A stretch of 64,000 bases of DNA from Poindextera sp963706385 (GCA_963706385.1 OY970153.1:1922001-1986000); one strand, 5' to 3'; positions 16,313 through 25,328 are shown, counted from the stretch's first letter. Made by a program: numbers and translations. Notes: generated by a model from the sequence alone, not told the origin.

Positions 16313-17980
16313 ATGGCCGAAGAGATCGCCGAGGGAGGGCGGGAAGAGGCCGTGGCGACGACGCCGATGCGTACGGTGATCGCCGCCTCCTGCGCCGGCA
16401 CGGCCTTCGAATGGTACGACTTTTTCATCTTCGGCAGCCTGCTGCAGATCATCTCGAAGACCTTCTTCGCCGCGCTTGGCCCCACCGCCGGGCAGATCGC
16501 GGCGCTCGCCCTGTTCGGGGTCGGGTTCGCCTTTCGACCCCTGGGCGCGCTGATCTTCGGCGGGCTGGGCGATCGGATCGGGCGCAAGGCGGCCTTCCTG
16601 ATCACCGTGACCATGATGGGCGCCTCCACCTTCGCCATCGGGCTGCTGCCGACCTTCGCCCAGGTCGGCCAGCTCGCGCCGCTGCTGTTGATTCTCCTGC
16701 GGGTGATCCAGGGCACCGCGCTTGGCGGCCAGTACGGCGGGGCGGCGATCTACGTCGCCGAACATGCCCCGCCCGGCCGGCGCGGCTACATGACCGGCTG
16801 GGTGCAGACCTCGGCCGCCTTCGGCCTGGTGGGCGCGCTCGGCGTGATCTTCATCGTCCGCAAGGCGGTCGGCGAGGCGGCGTTCGGCGACTGGGGCTGG
16901 CGCATACCTTTCTTTGTATCGGTCGGGCTGGTGGCGATCTCGATCTGGATGCGGATGCGGCTGTCGGAGAGTCCGGCCTTCCAGCGGATGAAGGACGCCG
17001 GCACGCACTCCAAAACCCCTTATGCCGAAGCCTTCGGCCGCTGGCCCAACCTCAAGCTGGTGTTGATCGCCTTCTTCGGCCTGATGAGCGCCCAGGGCGC
17101 TTACTGGTACACGGTGTTCTTCTATTCCGAGGTGTTCCTGGAGAAATTCCTCAAGGTCGACGGCCCGTTCGCCAACCTGATGATCATGATCGCGGCCGTC
17201 GCCAGCGCGCCGATGTATGTCTTCTTCGGCTGGCTGTCGGACAAGTTGGGCCGCAAGTGGGTGATGTGGTTCGGCATGACGCTGGGCATGATCACCCTGT
17301 TCCCCGGCTTTCACCTGCTGAGCCAAGCGGCGAATCCGGCCCTGGTCGCGGCCACGGCCCGCACGCCGATCGTGGTGATCGCCGACCCGGCCAGTTGCTC
17401 GGTGCAGTTCGATCCGATCGGCAAGGCCAAGTTCGTCTCCGCCTGCGACATCGCACGCGGCGGCTTGGCCAACAACGGGCTCTCTTATGCCAACCAAAGC
17501 GAACCGCCGGGCGCCAGCGCCCGCGTCGCGATCGGCTCGATCCAGCTCGCAGTGGGCGACGGCCGCGGGCTCGGAGCGCCAGCACTCAAGGCCCTGACCG
17601 CCGATTTCAACGCTCGGCTCGCCGCCGCCTTGACCCAGGCGGGCTATCCGGCCAAGTCCGACCCCGCCCGGCGCGACACGCCCCTGCTGGTGGGCGTGCT
17701 GCTGCTGTTCGCCGTGGCGGCGACCGCGCTCTACGGGCCGATGGCGGCGGCCCTGACCGAGTTGTTCCCGACCAGGGTGCGATACACCGCCCTGTCGCTG
17801 CCCTATCACCTGGGCACTGGCTGGATCGGCGGCTTCCAGCCGGTCGCCTCCTTCGCCATCGTGGTCGCCACCGGCAACATCTACGCGGGCCTGTGGTATC
17901 CGTTGGGCTTCACCGCCGTCAGCGTGGTGGCCTCGGTGCTGTTGCTGCCGGAAACCCGAGGCCGATCGCTCGAGGCCTAG
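16313..17980 (+). CDS. MFS transporter, metabolite:H+ symporter (MHS) family
   Basis: A 555-aa 12-TM carrier of the inner membrane. The N-terminal AFEWYDFFIFGSLL (about residues 30-43) and GDRIGRKAAFLITV (about 85-98) are MHS signatures, as are RVIQGTALGGQYGGA near 137 and the LGRKWVMW repeat near 313. A hydrophilic stretch of roughly 110 residues (about 345-455) lies between late helices, containing PIVVIADPASCSVQFDP, and probably projects into the periplasm. This makes the protein longer than typical 430-residue MHS carriers. The substrate is unknown, perhaps an organic acid. The ATG at 16313 is preceded by GGGGGAGGACCGGG. Confidence 0.9.
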   Translation: MAEEIAEGGREEAVATTPMRTVIAASCAGTAFEWYDFFIFGSLLQIISKTFFAALGPTAGQIAALALFGVGFAFRPLGALIFGGLGDRIGRKAAFLITVTMMGASTFAIGLLPTFAQVGQLAPLLLILLRVIQGTALGGQYGGAAIYVAEHAPPGRRGYMTGWVQTSAAFGLVGALGVIFIVRKAVGEAAFGDWGWRIPFFVSVGLVAISIWMRMRLSESPAFQRMKDAGTHSKTPYAEAFGRWPNLKLVLIAFFGLMSAQGAYWYTVFFYSEVFLEKFLKVDGPFANLMIMIAAVASAPMYVFFGWLSDKLGRKWVMWFGMTLGMITLFPGFHLLSQAANPALVAATARTPIVVIADPASCSVQFDPIGKAKFVSACDIARGGLANNGLSYANQSEPPGASARVAIGSIQLAVGDGRGLGAPALKALTADFNARLAAALTQAGYPAKSDPARRDTPLLVGVLLLFAVAATALYGPMAAALTELFPTRVRYTALSLPYHLGTGWIGGFQPVASFAIVVATGNIYAGLWYPLGFTAVSVVASVLLLPETRGRSLEA

Positions 17981-17999
17981 CCTTTCAGAGACCCCGCCC

Positions 18000-18683
18000 A
18001 TGACCGAGTACGTCTTCGCGCCCCCCGCCCAACCGGCCGTACCGGTCGAGGGGATCAACGCCCTGTTCCCCGTCCGCCGCATCCTCTGCGTCGGGCGCAA
18101 CTACGCCGCCCACCGGGCGGAGATGGGCGGCGACGACCGCGAGCCGCCGTTCTTCTTCTCCAAGCCGGCCGACGCGATCGTCCCGCCCGGCCGCGACGCG
18201 CCCTATCCCAGCGCCACGGCGAACCTGCACTATGAGGTCGAACTGGTGGCCGCCCTCGGCGCCGGCGGCGCGGACGTGCCGGTCGAACACGCCCTGTCGC
18301 TGGTCTTCGGCTATGCGGTCGGGGTCGACCTGACCCGCCGCGACCTGCAGGCCGCCGCGCGCGACAAGGGCTATCCTTGGGACGCCGCCAAGGGGTTCGA
18401 CGCGGCGGCCCCGATCGGAGCGATCCGGCCGGTGGGACTGTGCGGGAACGTCCAGGGCCGCATCCGCCTGAGCGTCAACGGTGAGATTCGCCAGGACTCC
18501 GCCGTCTCGAACATGATCTGGACCCTGCCCGAGATCATCGCCCAGGCCTCGCGACTGTGGCGGCTGGCGCCGGGTGATCTGATCTACACCGGCACGCCCG
18601 AAGGGGTCGGCCCGCTGGTGCGCGGCGATAGGGTCCATGGCGAGATCGAGGCGGTCGGCGGCCTGGATTTCACCGTGACTTAG
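18000..18683 (+). CDS. Fumarylacetoacetate hydrolase (FAH) family protein
   Basis: A 227-aa hydrolase of the FAH superfamily, compact single-domain type as in fumarylpyruvate hydrolases and acylpyruvases. Motifs seen: ILCVGRNYAAHRAEMG (residues 28-43), PPFFFSKPADAIV near 50, HYEVELVAALG near 76 with the metal-binding E-x-E, GYAVGVDLTRRDLQ near 104 and IYTGTPEGVGPL near 199. It likely cleaves a C-C bond in a 2,4-dioxo acid or acts as oxaloacetate decarboxylase; sequence alone does not tell. It starts 19 bp after the MHS transporter gene, so uptake and breakdown of one substrate is a possible pairing. Confidence 0.9.
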   Translation: MTEYVFAPPAQPAVPVEGINALFPVRRILCVGRNYAAHRAEMGGDDREPPFFFSKPADAIVPPGRDAPYPSATANLHYEVELVAALGAGGADVPVEHALSLVFGYAVGVDLTRRDLQAAARDKGYPWDAAKGFDAAAPIGAIRPVGLCGNVQGRIRLSVNGEIRQDSAVSNMIWTLPEIIAQASRLWRLAPGDLIYTGTPEGVGPLVRGDRVHGEIEAVGGLDFTVT

Positions 18684-18781
18684 CCAAGCCCGGCGCATGC
18701 ATGGAATAACGCGCCGTCGGCTTGACGCCGGGCCGGCGGCATGGCCAACCCCGCCTCGCTTCGCAGACGCTGGAGGCTGGC

Positions 18782-19408
18782 ATGGTCAAATCGCTGATCG
18801 ACAACAACCACGCCTGGGCGGCGGGCAAGACCCGGGCCGATCCCGATTTCTTCCGCCGCCTGGAGCGCCAGCAGAGCCCCGAGTATCTGTGGATCGGCTG
18901 CTCCGACAGCCGGGTGCCGGCCAACGAGATCGTGGGACTCGACCCCGGTGAGCTGTTCGTCCACCGCAACGTCGCCAATCTCGCCCCGCCACAGGACGCC
19001 AACTATCTGTCGGTGCTGCAGTTCGCGGTCGAGGTGCTGAAGGTGCGCCACATCATGGTGGTGGGCCACTACGGTTGCGGCGGCGTCGCCGCGGCGATCG
19101 ACGGGCGGCGGCGCGGGCTGGTCGACCACTGGCTGCATCCGATCCGCGAGACCTACGCCGAGCATGCGCGCGAACTAGACGCCTTGCCCGAGGGCCGGGA
19201 TCGTCACGACCGCTTGTGCGAGCTGAGCGTGCTGCGCCAGGTGCGCAACGTCGCCTCCGACGTGTTCGTCCAGGACGCCTGGGCCAGGGGCCAGGCGCTG
19301 TCGGTGCATGGCTGGGTCTATTCCTTGTCGAACGGTCTGGTGACGGACCAGAACACCACCGTCTCAAATTTCGAAGACTATCGCGCCCGCTATTCGGGCC
19401 GAACTTGA
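18782..19408 (+). CDS. can: Beta-class carbonic anhydrase
   Basis: Cytoplasmic zinc enzyme interconverting CO2 and bicarbonate, 208 aa. Zinc and catalytic residues are visible: Cys-Asp-Arg in WIGCSDSRVPANEI near residue 39-48, and His/Cys in VVGHYGCGGVAAA near 94-100. DPGELFVHRNVANL near 54 is also family-typical. The start is the ATG at 18782 (MVKSLIDNNHAWA), preceded by GGAGGCTGGC; the longer in-frame start at 18722 adds unrelated residues. It stands alone between the FAH gene and the cobalamin riboswitch. Confidence 0.95.
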   Translation: MVKSLIDNNHAWAAGKTRADPDFFRRLERQQSPEYLWIGCSDSRVPANEIVGLDPGELFVHRNVANLAPPQDANYLSVLQFAVEVLKVRHIMVVGHYGCGGVAAAIDGRRRGLVDHWLHPIRETYAEHARELDALPEGRDRHDRLCELSVLRQVRNVASDVFVQDAWARGQALSVHGWVYSLSNGLVTDQNTTVSNFEDYRARYSGRT

Positions 19409-19483
19409 ATCGGATCCGCGCGGTCGCCGGATTCCGATCCGTCTGGCCTTGCCCCTCGCGCCGGAGTGGCGGATAAACCCGCC

Positions 19484-19682
19484 CGGTGGTTTCCCTGTAC
19501 GGGGGCTAAGAGGGAATGCGGTGAGGGGTCCGCCCCAAGGCCGCGCTGTGCCCGCAACTGTGAGCGGCGAGGGCCGCGAGCCGCATCGTCCGGACCTGTC
19601 CGGGCGACGCCACTGGAGCCGCAGCGCTCCGGGAAGGCGAGGCCGCGAGCCCTGTGACCCGCAAGTCAGGAGACCTGCCGCC
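19484..19682 (+). promoter_or_regulatory. Cobalamin (adenosylcobalamin-type) riboswitch
   Basis: RNA element of about 199 nt that binds cobalamin and represses the downstream gene. Seen: the start GGTGGTTTCCCTG, then AGGGAATGCGGTG, the core GCTGTGCCCGCAACTGTGAGCGG at 19545-19567, GCCACTGGAGCC at 19609-19620, GGGAAGGCGA at 19631-19640, and the B12 box CCGCAAGTCAGGAGACCTGCC ending near 19680. Order and spacing match the family. It lies about 205 nt upstream of the btuB-type gene on the same strand, leaving room for an expression platform. Confidence 0.95.
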
Positions 19683-19887
19683 ACGTCGCTCGTTCGAGGG
19701 CCCGGGTCCAGGCCATCGGCGCGGGAAGGCGATTTATGTCTTCCGCCGCAGCGACCAAGCCGACCCGCCGCCGGCGGGAAGGGGCGGCGCGGGCTGATCT
19801 TCCCACTCCCTCCTTTCTCTGCGGGTCAGATCGCTGCATGGGACGACCCGACGGCGCCGGGCGGTCCGTTTCGAAGGACCAAGGGCG
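19683..19887. other. Leader between riboswitch and btuB, possible expression platform
   Basis: A 205-bp stretch with no credible gene. It contains GGGAAG (about 19778) that can pair with CTTCCC (about 19799). Close to the start codon, GGTCC (about 19862) can pair with GGACC (about 19876) so that AAGG near the ATG is partly enclosed. That arrangement would suit ribosome-site sequestration. No T-run follows the hairpins, so a simple intrinsic terminator is not apparent. Confidence 0.4.
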
Positions 19888-21780
19888 ATGACCCATCCTC
19901 GTTTCAGTTCAAGCCGCTTTCACCCCGACCTCACCGCGCTCCTCGCCGGAGGCCTCGCGCTCGGCTCGGCCCACACGGCCGCGGCCCAGACCACGCCGGT
20001 CAGCGAGGTGACGGTCACCGCCACGCGCCTGCCGGAGAGCCTCGCGACCACGCCCGACGCCTATGTGGTCGATCAGGCGGACATCCAGGCCCGGCAGATC
20101 ACCTTCGCGGCCGACGCCCTGGCGAGCGTGCCCGGCCTCGTCGTCGCCTCGAGCGGCCAGTTCGGCCTGACCAGCATCAGCATGCGCGGCGCCTCGTCCG
20201 ACAAGACCCTGGTGCTGATCGACGGCATGCCGGTCAACGACGCATCGCAGCCCGAAGGCGGGTTCGATTTCTCCGGCCTGGACCTGTCGGACATCTCCCG
20301 TATCGAGGTGCTGACCGGGCCGCAGGGCTCCCTCTGGGGCTCGGACGCCATCGGCGGGGTGATCGCCTTCACCACCCGCGAACCAGACGGCCTGCGCGCC
20401 GATCTCGAGACCGGATCGCTGGGCGAGACCCACGTTTCGGCGGCGGCGGGTCGCAGCACTCATGACTGGGCGTTCGGGGTCGACGTCTCCGACATCGCCT
20501 CGAGCGGGGTCTCGGCGGCCGACGTGCGCAACAACTACGCACCCTACGGGGTTCCGGGCCTGCGCAACAGCGAGCTCGACGGTTTTCGTGGCCTGACTCT
20601 CGGCGCGCGCGGCCGGGTGGACATCGGCCAGGCGGTCCAGCTCGACGGTCAGCTCCGCTATGCCGCGAGCCGCACCGACATCGACGACTATCCGCCGCCT
20701 TACTACCTGTTCTCCGACACCAGCGACGTGGCGCGCAGCCTCAGCCTTTCCGGGTTTCTGCGCGCGCGCGTGACCGGGCCCTTTGGGCTGGTCAATGAGT
20801 TCAGCGCCAGCGGTTACAAGATCGACCGCGGCGATTCCGGGCCGTCCGGCGACTATGGCTACAAGGCCGACCGCGAGGTCTACCGCTGGACCCTGACGCG
20901 TGGGACGCCGGCCGAACCGGTCTCGTTCGAGGTCGGCGCCGAGCGCGAGGACAGCCGGGCCACCCTCTCGACCGGCGCCGGCTCCGATCTTGGCTCGACC
21001 GCCGTCTTCGGCGTCGGCCGCTGGCGGCCGATCGCGCCGCTGACCCTCACCGCCAGCGCCCGCTGGGACGATCCCGACAAGTACCACGCCCAGGCCACCG
21101 GCCGCATCGCCGGCGCCTTCGATCTCGGCCGCGGCTTCAGCCTCTCGGCCGCGGTCGGCCAGGGCTACAAGACCCCGACGATCAGCGAGTCGGTCTGCGA
21201 TTTCTGCTACACCACCCCGGTCACCCTGCGGCCGGAGCAGGCGGTGGGCTATGACGTTGGGCTCGGCTGGCGATCGTCGGACGGACGCTTCTCGGCCCAC
21301 GCCACCTACTTCAGCCTGAACGTGACCGACCAGATCGACTACCTCGACGGCCACTATGTGAACATCGCCCGCACCCGCTCCAACGGCGTCGAAGTCGAGG
21401 GCGAGGCGGCGCTGGGTTGGGGCTTCCAGCTGAAGGTATCCTACACCTACACCGACGCGATCAACGCCGACACCGGCGCGCGCGAACTCAGGATTCCGCC
21501 GAACAGCGGCTCGGCCAGCCTGTTGTGGACGCGGGGCAAGGTCGACGCCGCCTTCACCGCGCGCGCCGAGAACAGCCAGTCGGACCTGGGCCTGGACGGT
21601 TTCAGCCCGGTGATCCGTCCCGGCTTCGTGGTCACCGACCTGGCTGGCGGCTATGCGATCAACCCGCACATCCGGGTGACGGCTCGCGTCGAAAACCTAG
21701 CCAATTCGCACTATCAGCAGGTCTATGGCTACGGCGAGCCGGGCCGGACGGTCTACGTCGGCCTGCATCTGCGGGACTAG
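19888..21780 (+). CDS. btuB: TonB-dependent outer-membrane cobalamin receptor, BtuB-like
   Basis: A 630-aa outer-membrane beta-barrel for vitamin B12 uptake. A signal peptide (about residues 1-34, ending AHTAAAQ) precedes a TonB-box-like segment (VSEVTVTATRLPE). The plug domain contains MRGASSDKTLVLIDGMPVND and RIEVLTGPQGSLWGSDAIGGVI (about 105-160). The barrel follows and ends with the GYGEPGRTVYVGLHLRD C-terminus typical of BtuB. The assignment as a cobalamin rather than siderophore receptor rests on the riboswitch directly upstream. No btuCDF or cob genes lie in the window. Confidence 0.92.
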   Translation: MTHPRFSSSRFHPDLTALLAGGLALGSAHTAAAQTTPVSEVTVTATRLPESLATTPDAYVVDQADIQARQITFAADALASVPGLVVASSGQFGLTSISMRGASSDKTLVLIDGMPVNDASQPEGGFDFSGLDLSDISRIEVLTGPQGSLWGSDAIGGVIAFTTREPDGLRADLETGSLGETHVSAAAGRSTHDWAFGVDVSDIASSGVSAADVRNNYAPYGVPGLRNSELDGFRGLTLGARGRVDIGQAVQLDGQLRYAASRTDIDDYPPPYYLFSDTSDVARSLSLSGFLRARVTGPFGLVNEFSASGYKIDRGDSGPSGDYGYKADREVYRWTLTRGTPAEPVSFEVGAEREDSRATLSTGAGSDLGSTAVFGVGRWRPIAPLTLTASARWDDPDKYHAQATGRIAGAFDLGRGFSLSAAVGQGYKTPTISESVCDFCYTTPVTLRPEQAVGYDVGLGWRSSDGRFSAHATYFSLNVTDQIDYLDGHYVNIARTRSNGVEVEGEAALGWGFQLKVSYTYTDAINADTGARELRIPPNSGSASLLWTRGKVDAAFTARAENSQSDLGLDGFSPVIRPGFVVTDLAGGYAINPHIRVTARVENLANSHYQQVYGYGEPGRTVYVGLHLRD

Positions 21781-21834
21781 AAGGCTGGGGCGTCGGGGTC
21801 GGCGGGCTCCAGCGTCACCGCACCGGTCGGCGGG

Positions 21835-22710
21835 TCAGGCCGCCGCCCAGCCGCGGCCGTCCAGGGCCGAGGGATCGTCGAGCGCCATCTCGTCCCAGTC
21901 GAGTTCCGGCGGCGGACTGAGCGCGGCGGCGATGGTGGCCTGAAGCTCGGCGGCCGAGGCCACGCCGACGATCACCGAACTGGCCTCCGGGCGCGACAGG
22001 GCGAAGCCGAGCGCGGCCTGCAGCGGGTCCGAGCGGCCCTCGGCGATCATGCGGCGCACCCGCGACAGGCGCGAAGCGGCCAGCTTGAATTCGCCCGGCA
22101 CCCGGTCGGGCGGCAGGAACAGCAGGCCCTGCAGGAAGATCGAGCGCAACTGCACCTCGACGCCCCATTCGGCCAGCGTGGCCAGGGTGCCGTCGATCAG
22201 AAGCCGCTGATCCAGCAGGCTGGCGGGAGCCTGGATGATGTCGGGCTTGAAGCGCTTGACCAGGCCCAACGGGTCGTCAGAGGCGTAGACCGAAACCCCG
22301 ACGAACTCGAACAGGCCCTCGTCGCGCAAGGCCAGCAGCCGATCCCACACCGCCTTGCCATGCGGGCCGAACAGATCTCCCGCCATCTGCACCATGATCG
22401 CATCGGCCCGCTGCAGCCCCAGCCGACGCAGCGAGGCGCGCGCCTCGGCCTCGACCGAATCGGGACCGCGGTCGGTTCGGCTAGCCTTGACCATGATGCG
22501 GAACCGGCAGGGCTTGGGCATGTTCGCCCCGGCCACCGTCTCGGCGTAGGTGGAATTGCTCGCGGTGTCGAACACGCGCAGGCCCGAGCGGGCCGCGACC
22601 GACAAAATCTCGCCGACCTCGGCTTCGGGCGAGCGGCCACGGGGCCCCTGCACGCCTTCCAACCGGAACTGCCCGGCCCCGAAACCCAGCTTGGAAAGGG
22701 GTACGCTCAC
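21835..22710 (-). CDS. Aldo/keto reductase family oxidoreductase
   Basis: A 291-aa NAD(P)H-dependent TIM-barrel reductase. Features seen: KLGFGAGQFRLEG (residues 6-18), GLRVFDTASNSTYAE near 43 (the conserved Asp/Tyr segment), GVSVYASDDP near 140 and the late SSVIVGVASAAELQATIAA cofactor-binding segment near 245. The conserved catalytic lysine region reads RIMVKASRTD near residue 73. The start is taken as GTG at 22710 (VSVPLSKLGFG), because the longer frame has no family similarity. Substrate unknown. It is divergent from the XdhC-like gene. Confidence 0.82.
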   Translation of the reverse strand: MSVPLSKLGFGAGQFRLEGVQGPRGRSPEAEVGEILSVAARSGLRVFDTASNSTYAETVAGANMPKPCRFRIMVKASRTDRGPDSVEAEARASLRRLGLQRADAIMVQMAGDLFGPHGKAVWDRLLALRDEGLFEFVGVSVYASDDPLGLVKRFKPDIIQAPASLLDQRLLIDGTLATLAEWGVEVQLRSIFLQGLLFLPPDRVPGEFKLAASRLSRVRRMIAEGRSDPLQAALGFALSRPEASSVIVGVASAAELQATIAAALSPPPELDWDEMALDDPSALDGRGWAAA

Positions 22711-22824
22711 GAACCAGCCCCACTCTGTTGTTCTTTGATGGCGTAGCCTAGCCGGCAAACGATTAAAGAAGCGGTATCGCCGATCAGGCTTGACGAGGGC
22801 CATGCGCCGCCCACTTTCGCTTCG

Positions 22825-23853
22825 ATGATGCTCACCCTGCCCGACTGGCCGATGTTCGGCCTGGACGAAGACATCCGCCCGGCGATGCGCGCGGCGATCG
22901 CCGCCGGCGAGGCGGCCGCCCTGGTCACCCTGCACACGGTCGAGGGCGGCGGTCCGCGCCCACCAGGCGCTCAGATGCTGCTATCCCGGAGCCTAGCTTC
23001 GGGCTTCCTGTCCGGCGGCTGCGTCGAGGGCGACATCGCCGTGCATGCGGCCCAGACCATAGCGGACGGCGAACCGCGCCATCTGGTCTATGGCGAGGGC
23101 GGGCCGTGGCCGGACATCCGCCTGCTCTGCGGCGCGCGGATCGAGATCTTGGTCGAGCGCATCGCGCCGGACGACGCCGCTCTGGCCGAGCTTCTGGCGA
23201 TAGGCCAGGCGCGCGCGCCGGCGGTCTGGATCACCGACGGGCGCGCCCGCCGCGTCGAGCCGGCGCCGGATCGTCGCCCGCCCGACTGCGTGGTCAAATC
23301 CGCCCCATTCGAGCTTCGGCGGCTGCACGAGCCGGTCCCGCGCCTGGTGGTGATCGGCTCCGACCCGATCGCGCTCGCCACCGCCTCTCTGGCCGCCCAG
23401 GCCGGATTCGAGACCACATTGGTGCGACCGAAGGGGCCGCAGGCGCCGCCGCCTCTAAACGACGTCGCCTACAGCCGCGCCGAGCCGGCCGAAGCCCTGG
23501 CGACGATCGGACTCGATCCCTGGACCGCGGTGGCCGTCGCCACCCACGACTGGGACACCGACCAAGCGGGCCTCTTGGCGGCCCTGCCCTCCGCGGCGTC
23601 CTACGTCGGCGTCCTGGGCGCGCGTCGGCGATTGCCCGAGCGGCTGATGCGTCTGCGCGCAGCCGGCGTCGACGAGACCGCGCTGACCCGCCTGAAGGCT
23701 CCGATCGGCCTGGATCTCGGCGGCAAGGCTCCGTGGGAGGTCGCCATCTCGGTGATCGCGGAGATCATCTCGGAGCGTGCGCGGATCGCCGGATCCGACG
23801 CCCGTCAGCCTTCGCCCGACGCCGACCGTGCGCGGCTGGCGCGGACCATCTGA
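22825..23853 (+). CDS. XdhC/CoxF-family molybdenum cofactor insertion protein
   Basis: A 342-aa XdhC-like protein. These bind molybdenum cofactor, promote its sulfuration and hand it to xanthine-oxidase-family enzymes. The N-terminal XdhC_CoxI domain contains AALVTLHTVEGGGPRPPGAQML (about 33-54) and SGGCVEGDIAVHA (about 64-76). The C-terminal Rossmann domain contains RLVVIGSDPIALATASLA (about 173-190), AVAVATHDWDTD and LGARRRLPERL, ending with PIGLDLGGKAPWEVAISVIAEI. A client enzyme is encoded at 30915-33592. Its 3' end overlaps the convergent enoyl-CoA hydratase gene by 49 bp. Confidence 0.9.
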   Translation: MMLTLPDWPMFGLDEDIRPAMRAAIAAGEAAALVTLHTVEGGGPRPPGAQMLLSRSLASGFLSGGCVEGDIAVHAAQTIADGEPRHLVYGEGGPWPDIRLLCGARIEILVERIAPDDAALAELLAIGQARAPAVWITDGRARRVEPAPDRRPPDCVVKSAPFELRRLHEPVPRLVVIGSDPIALATASLAAQAGFETTLVRPKGPQAPPPLNDVAYSRAEPAEALATIGLDPWTAVAVATHDWDTDQAGLLAALPSAASYVGVLGARRRLPERLMRLRAAGVDETALTRLKAPIGLDLGGKAPWEVAISVIAEIISERARIAGSDARQPSPDADRARLARTI

Positions 23854-24572
23854 ATCTGCCCGCGCTCCTCCAGTTCCAAGGCTGCGTCATAGCTGCCGAT
23901 TTCCAATGTCGCGTCGAAGGTCCGCTTAGAGATGCGCAAGGCGTCGGGCGCGGCGCGCAACATGTCTTCGGCGAGCGAAAGTCCATAAGCGCGCAGGTCG
24001 GCGTCGGCTACGACAGTGGAAACCAGGCCTGACCGCAGCGCCTCCGCCGCGTTCATCGTCCGGCCGGTCAGCAACATCTCGCGGGCCCGCGAAAGACCGA
24101 TCGTTCGCTGCAGCCGCCAGCTCACGCCGAGCTCGCTGCCGGACAACCCGATCTTGATGAAGGCCGGATGGAAGACCGCGCTTTCCCCGGCGACGATGAT
24201 GTCCGCGGCGAGCGCGATGGCGAGCCCGCCGCCCGCCGCCGCGCCATGCACCAGGGCGATAATCGGTTGAGGGCAGGCCCGCATCGCCTTGAGCAGGTCG
24301 CGCAACACCCAGTCGCCATCGGGGCCGTCGCGCAGACGGTCGAGCTGGTCGGCGGCCTTCAGGTCGGCCCCCGAACAGAATCCGCGACCAGCGCCGCCGA
24401 GCAAGACAACGCGGGTGTCGGCGTCGCGGCGTTTGTCCTGGAAATAGGAAAGCAGGCTGTCGGTCAGCGGCTGGTTGAGTGCATTGAGCCGTTCCGGGCG
24501 ATCGAGGGTGACCACCTCGATCGCATCGATCTGTTCAACGCCGAGATGTTCGCGCGCCATCATGATGTCCAC
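23805..24572 (-). CDS. Enoyl-CoA hydratase/isomerase (crotonase) family protein
   Basis: A 255-aa crotonase-fold protein. Oxyanion-hole motifs are visible: GRGFCSGADLKAAD near residue 65 and VHGAAAGGGLAIALAADIIVAGESAVF near 108-134. KIGLSGSELGVSWRLQRTIG follows where the catalytic acid region lies. The protein may act in fatty-acid or aromatic degradation, but crotonase specificity cannot be read from these motifs. An alternative start is the ATG at 24563 (MMAREHLG). It follows the OmpH-like gene by 18 bp on the same strand and overlaps the convergent xdhC-like gene at its 3' end. Confidence 0.88.
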   Translation of the reverse strand: MDIMMAREHLGVEQIDAIEVVTLDRPERLNALNQPLTDSLLSYFQDKRRDADTRVVLLGGAGRGFCSGADLKAADQLDRLRDGPDGDWVLRDLLKAMRACPQPIIALVHGAAAGGGLAIALAADIIVAGESAVFHPAFIKIGLSGSELGVSWRLQRTIGLSRAREMLLTGRTMNAAEALRSGLVSTVVADADLRAYGLSLAEDMLRAAPDALRISKRTFDATLEIGSYDAALELEERGQIQMVRASRARSASGEG

Positions 24573-24590
24573 CCTTTCGGCCTTGCAGCC

Positions 24591-25223
24591 TTATTTCGTC
24601 GGCGTCGAGGTCGGCGGTTCGAGATCGAAGGGCACCGGCACGGCCTTGGCGTCCAGCGCCGCGAGCACCTCCGGGGTGAGATCGTTGGTCAGATTTCCGC
24701 CGAGCACCGCCTCGCGCGAAACCAGCAGGCCGCAGGCATGGGTGGCGTAGGCCTGCGCGATATAGGGTTGGGCTTGCTGCAGAATGCCGCCGAGGGCCTT
24801 GGCGCGCGTGGCGTCGATCTGCCGGGAGCGCTCCGCCGCCTCGGCCTGGAGCGCCTGGATGTTGCGGTTGAGCGCCTGAGCCTGGGCCTGGAGTTGCGCG
24901 GGCGCCAGCGTTCCGCGCTGGGCGTTCAGCGCGCGCTCCTTCTTCTCGATGTTGGCCTTTTCGGCGTCGAGCGACGTCTGCGCCTGTTGCGCCAGGCTCC
25001 GAAGCCTGGCGTTCGCCGCCTGACCGACCTTGGAGTCGGCGATCAGCACTTGCTGGCTGAGCAGGCAGACGCCCGGCACCAGCGGCCCGCTCAGGCTCGG
25101 CGCGGCGGCGGGGGGCTGAGCCGGCGCCGTCGCCGGCTGGCTCGCCGCCAATCCGCCATGCCCCGCCGCCAGAGCCGCGGTCGCCAAGCCGCACAGCGTC
25201 GCCTTCATCGATGGTTTGGTCAT
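24591..25223 (-). CDS. OmpH/Skp-family periplasmic protein
   Basis: A 210-aa predicted exported protein. It has a signal peptide (about residues 1-27, ATLCGLATAALAAGHGGLAA) and an Ala/Pro/Gln-rich linker. The segment GVCLLSQQVLIADSKVGQAANARL starts the OmpH pattern, and a long coiled coil runs at about 75-145. That is the tentacle arrangement of Skp-like chaperones, which hold unfolded outer-membrane proteins. The usual skp neighbours (bamA, lpxD) are absent, so this is probably a paralogue rather than the housekeeping Skp. The gene sits upstream of, and close to, an enoyl-CoA hydratase gene. Confidence 0.8.
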   Translation of the reverse strand: MTKPSMKATLCGLATAALAAGHGGLAASQPATAPAQPPAAAPSLSGPLVPGVCLLSQQVLIADSKVGQAANARLRSLAQQAQTSLDAEKANIEKKERALNAQRGTLAPAQLQAQAQALNRNIQALQAEAAERSRQIDATRAKALGGILQQAQPYIAQAYATHACGLLVSREAVLGGNLTNDLTPEVLAALDAKAVPVPFDLEPPTSTPTK

Positions 25224-25328
25224 CTCGGTCCCTCGTGGCCCCGCCGCGAACAGCGTGGCGGCGATTCGTCTCTACAGGGATTCAGCGAAGATCGGTGAAT
25301 GTCACGTCGAACGCCTCTCGACTCCGGC

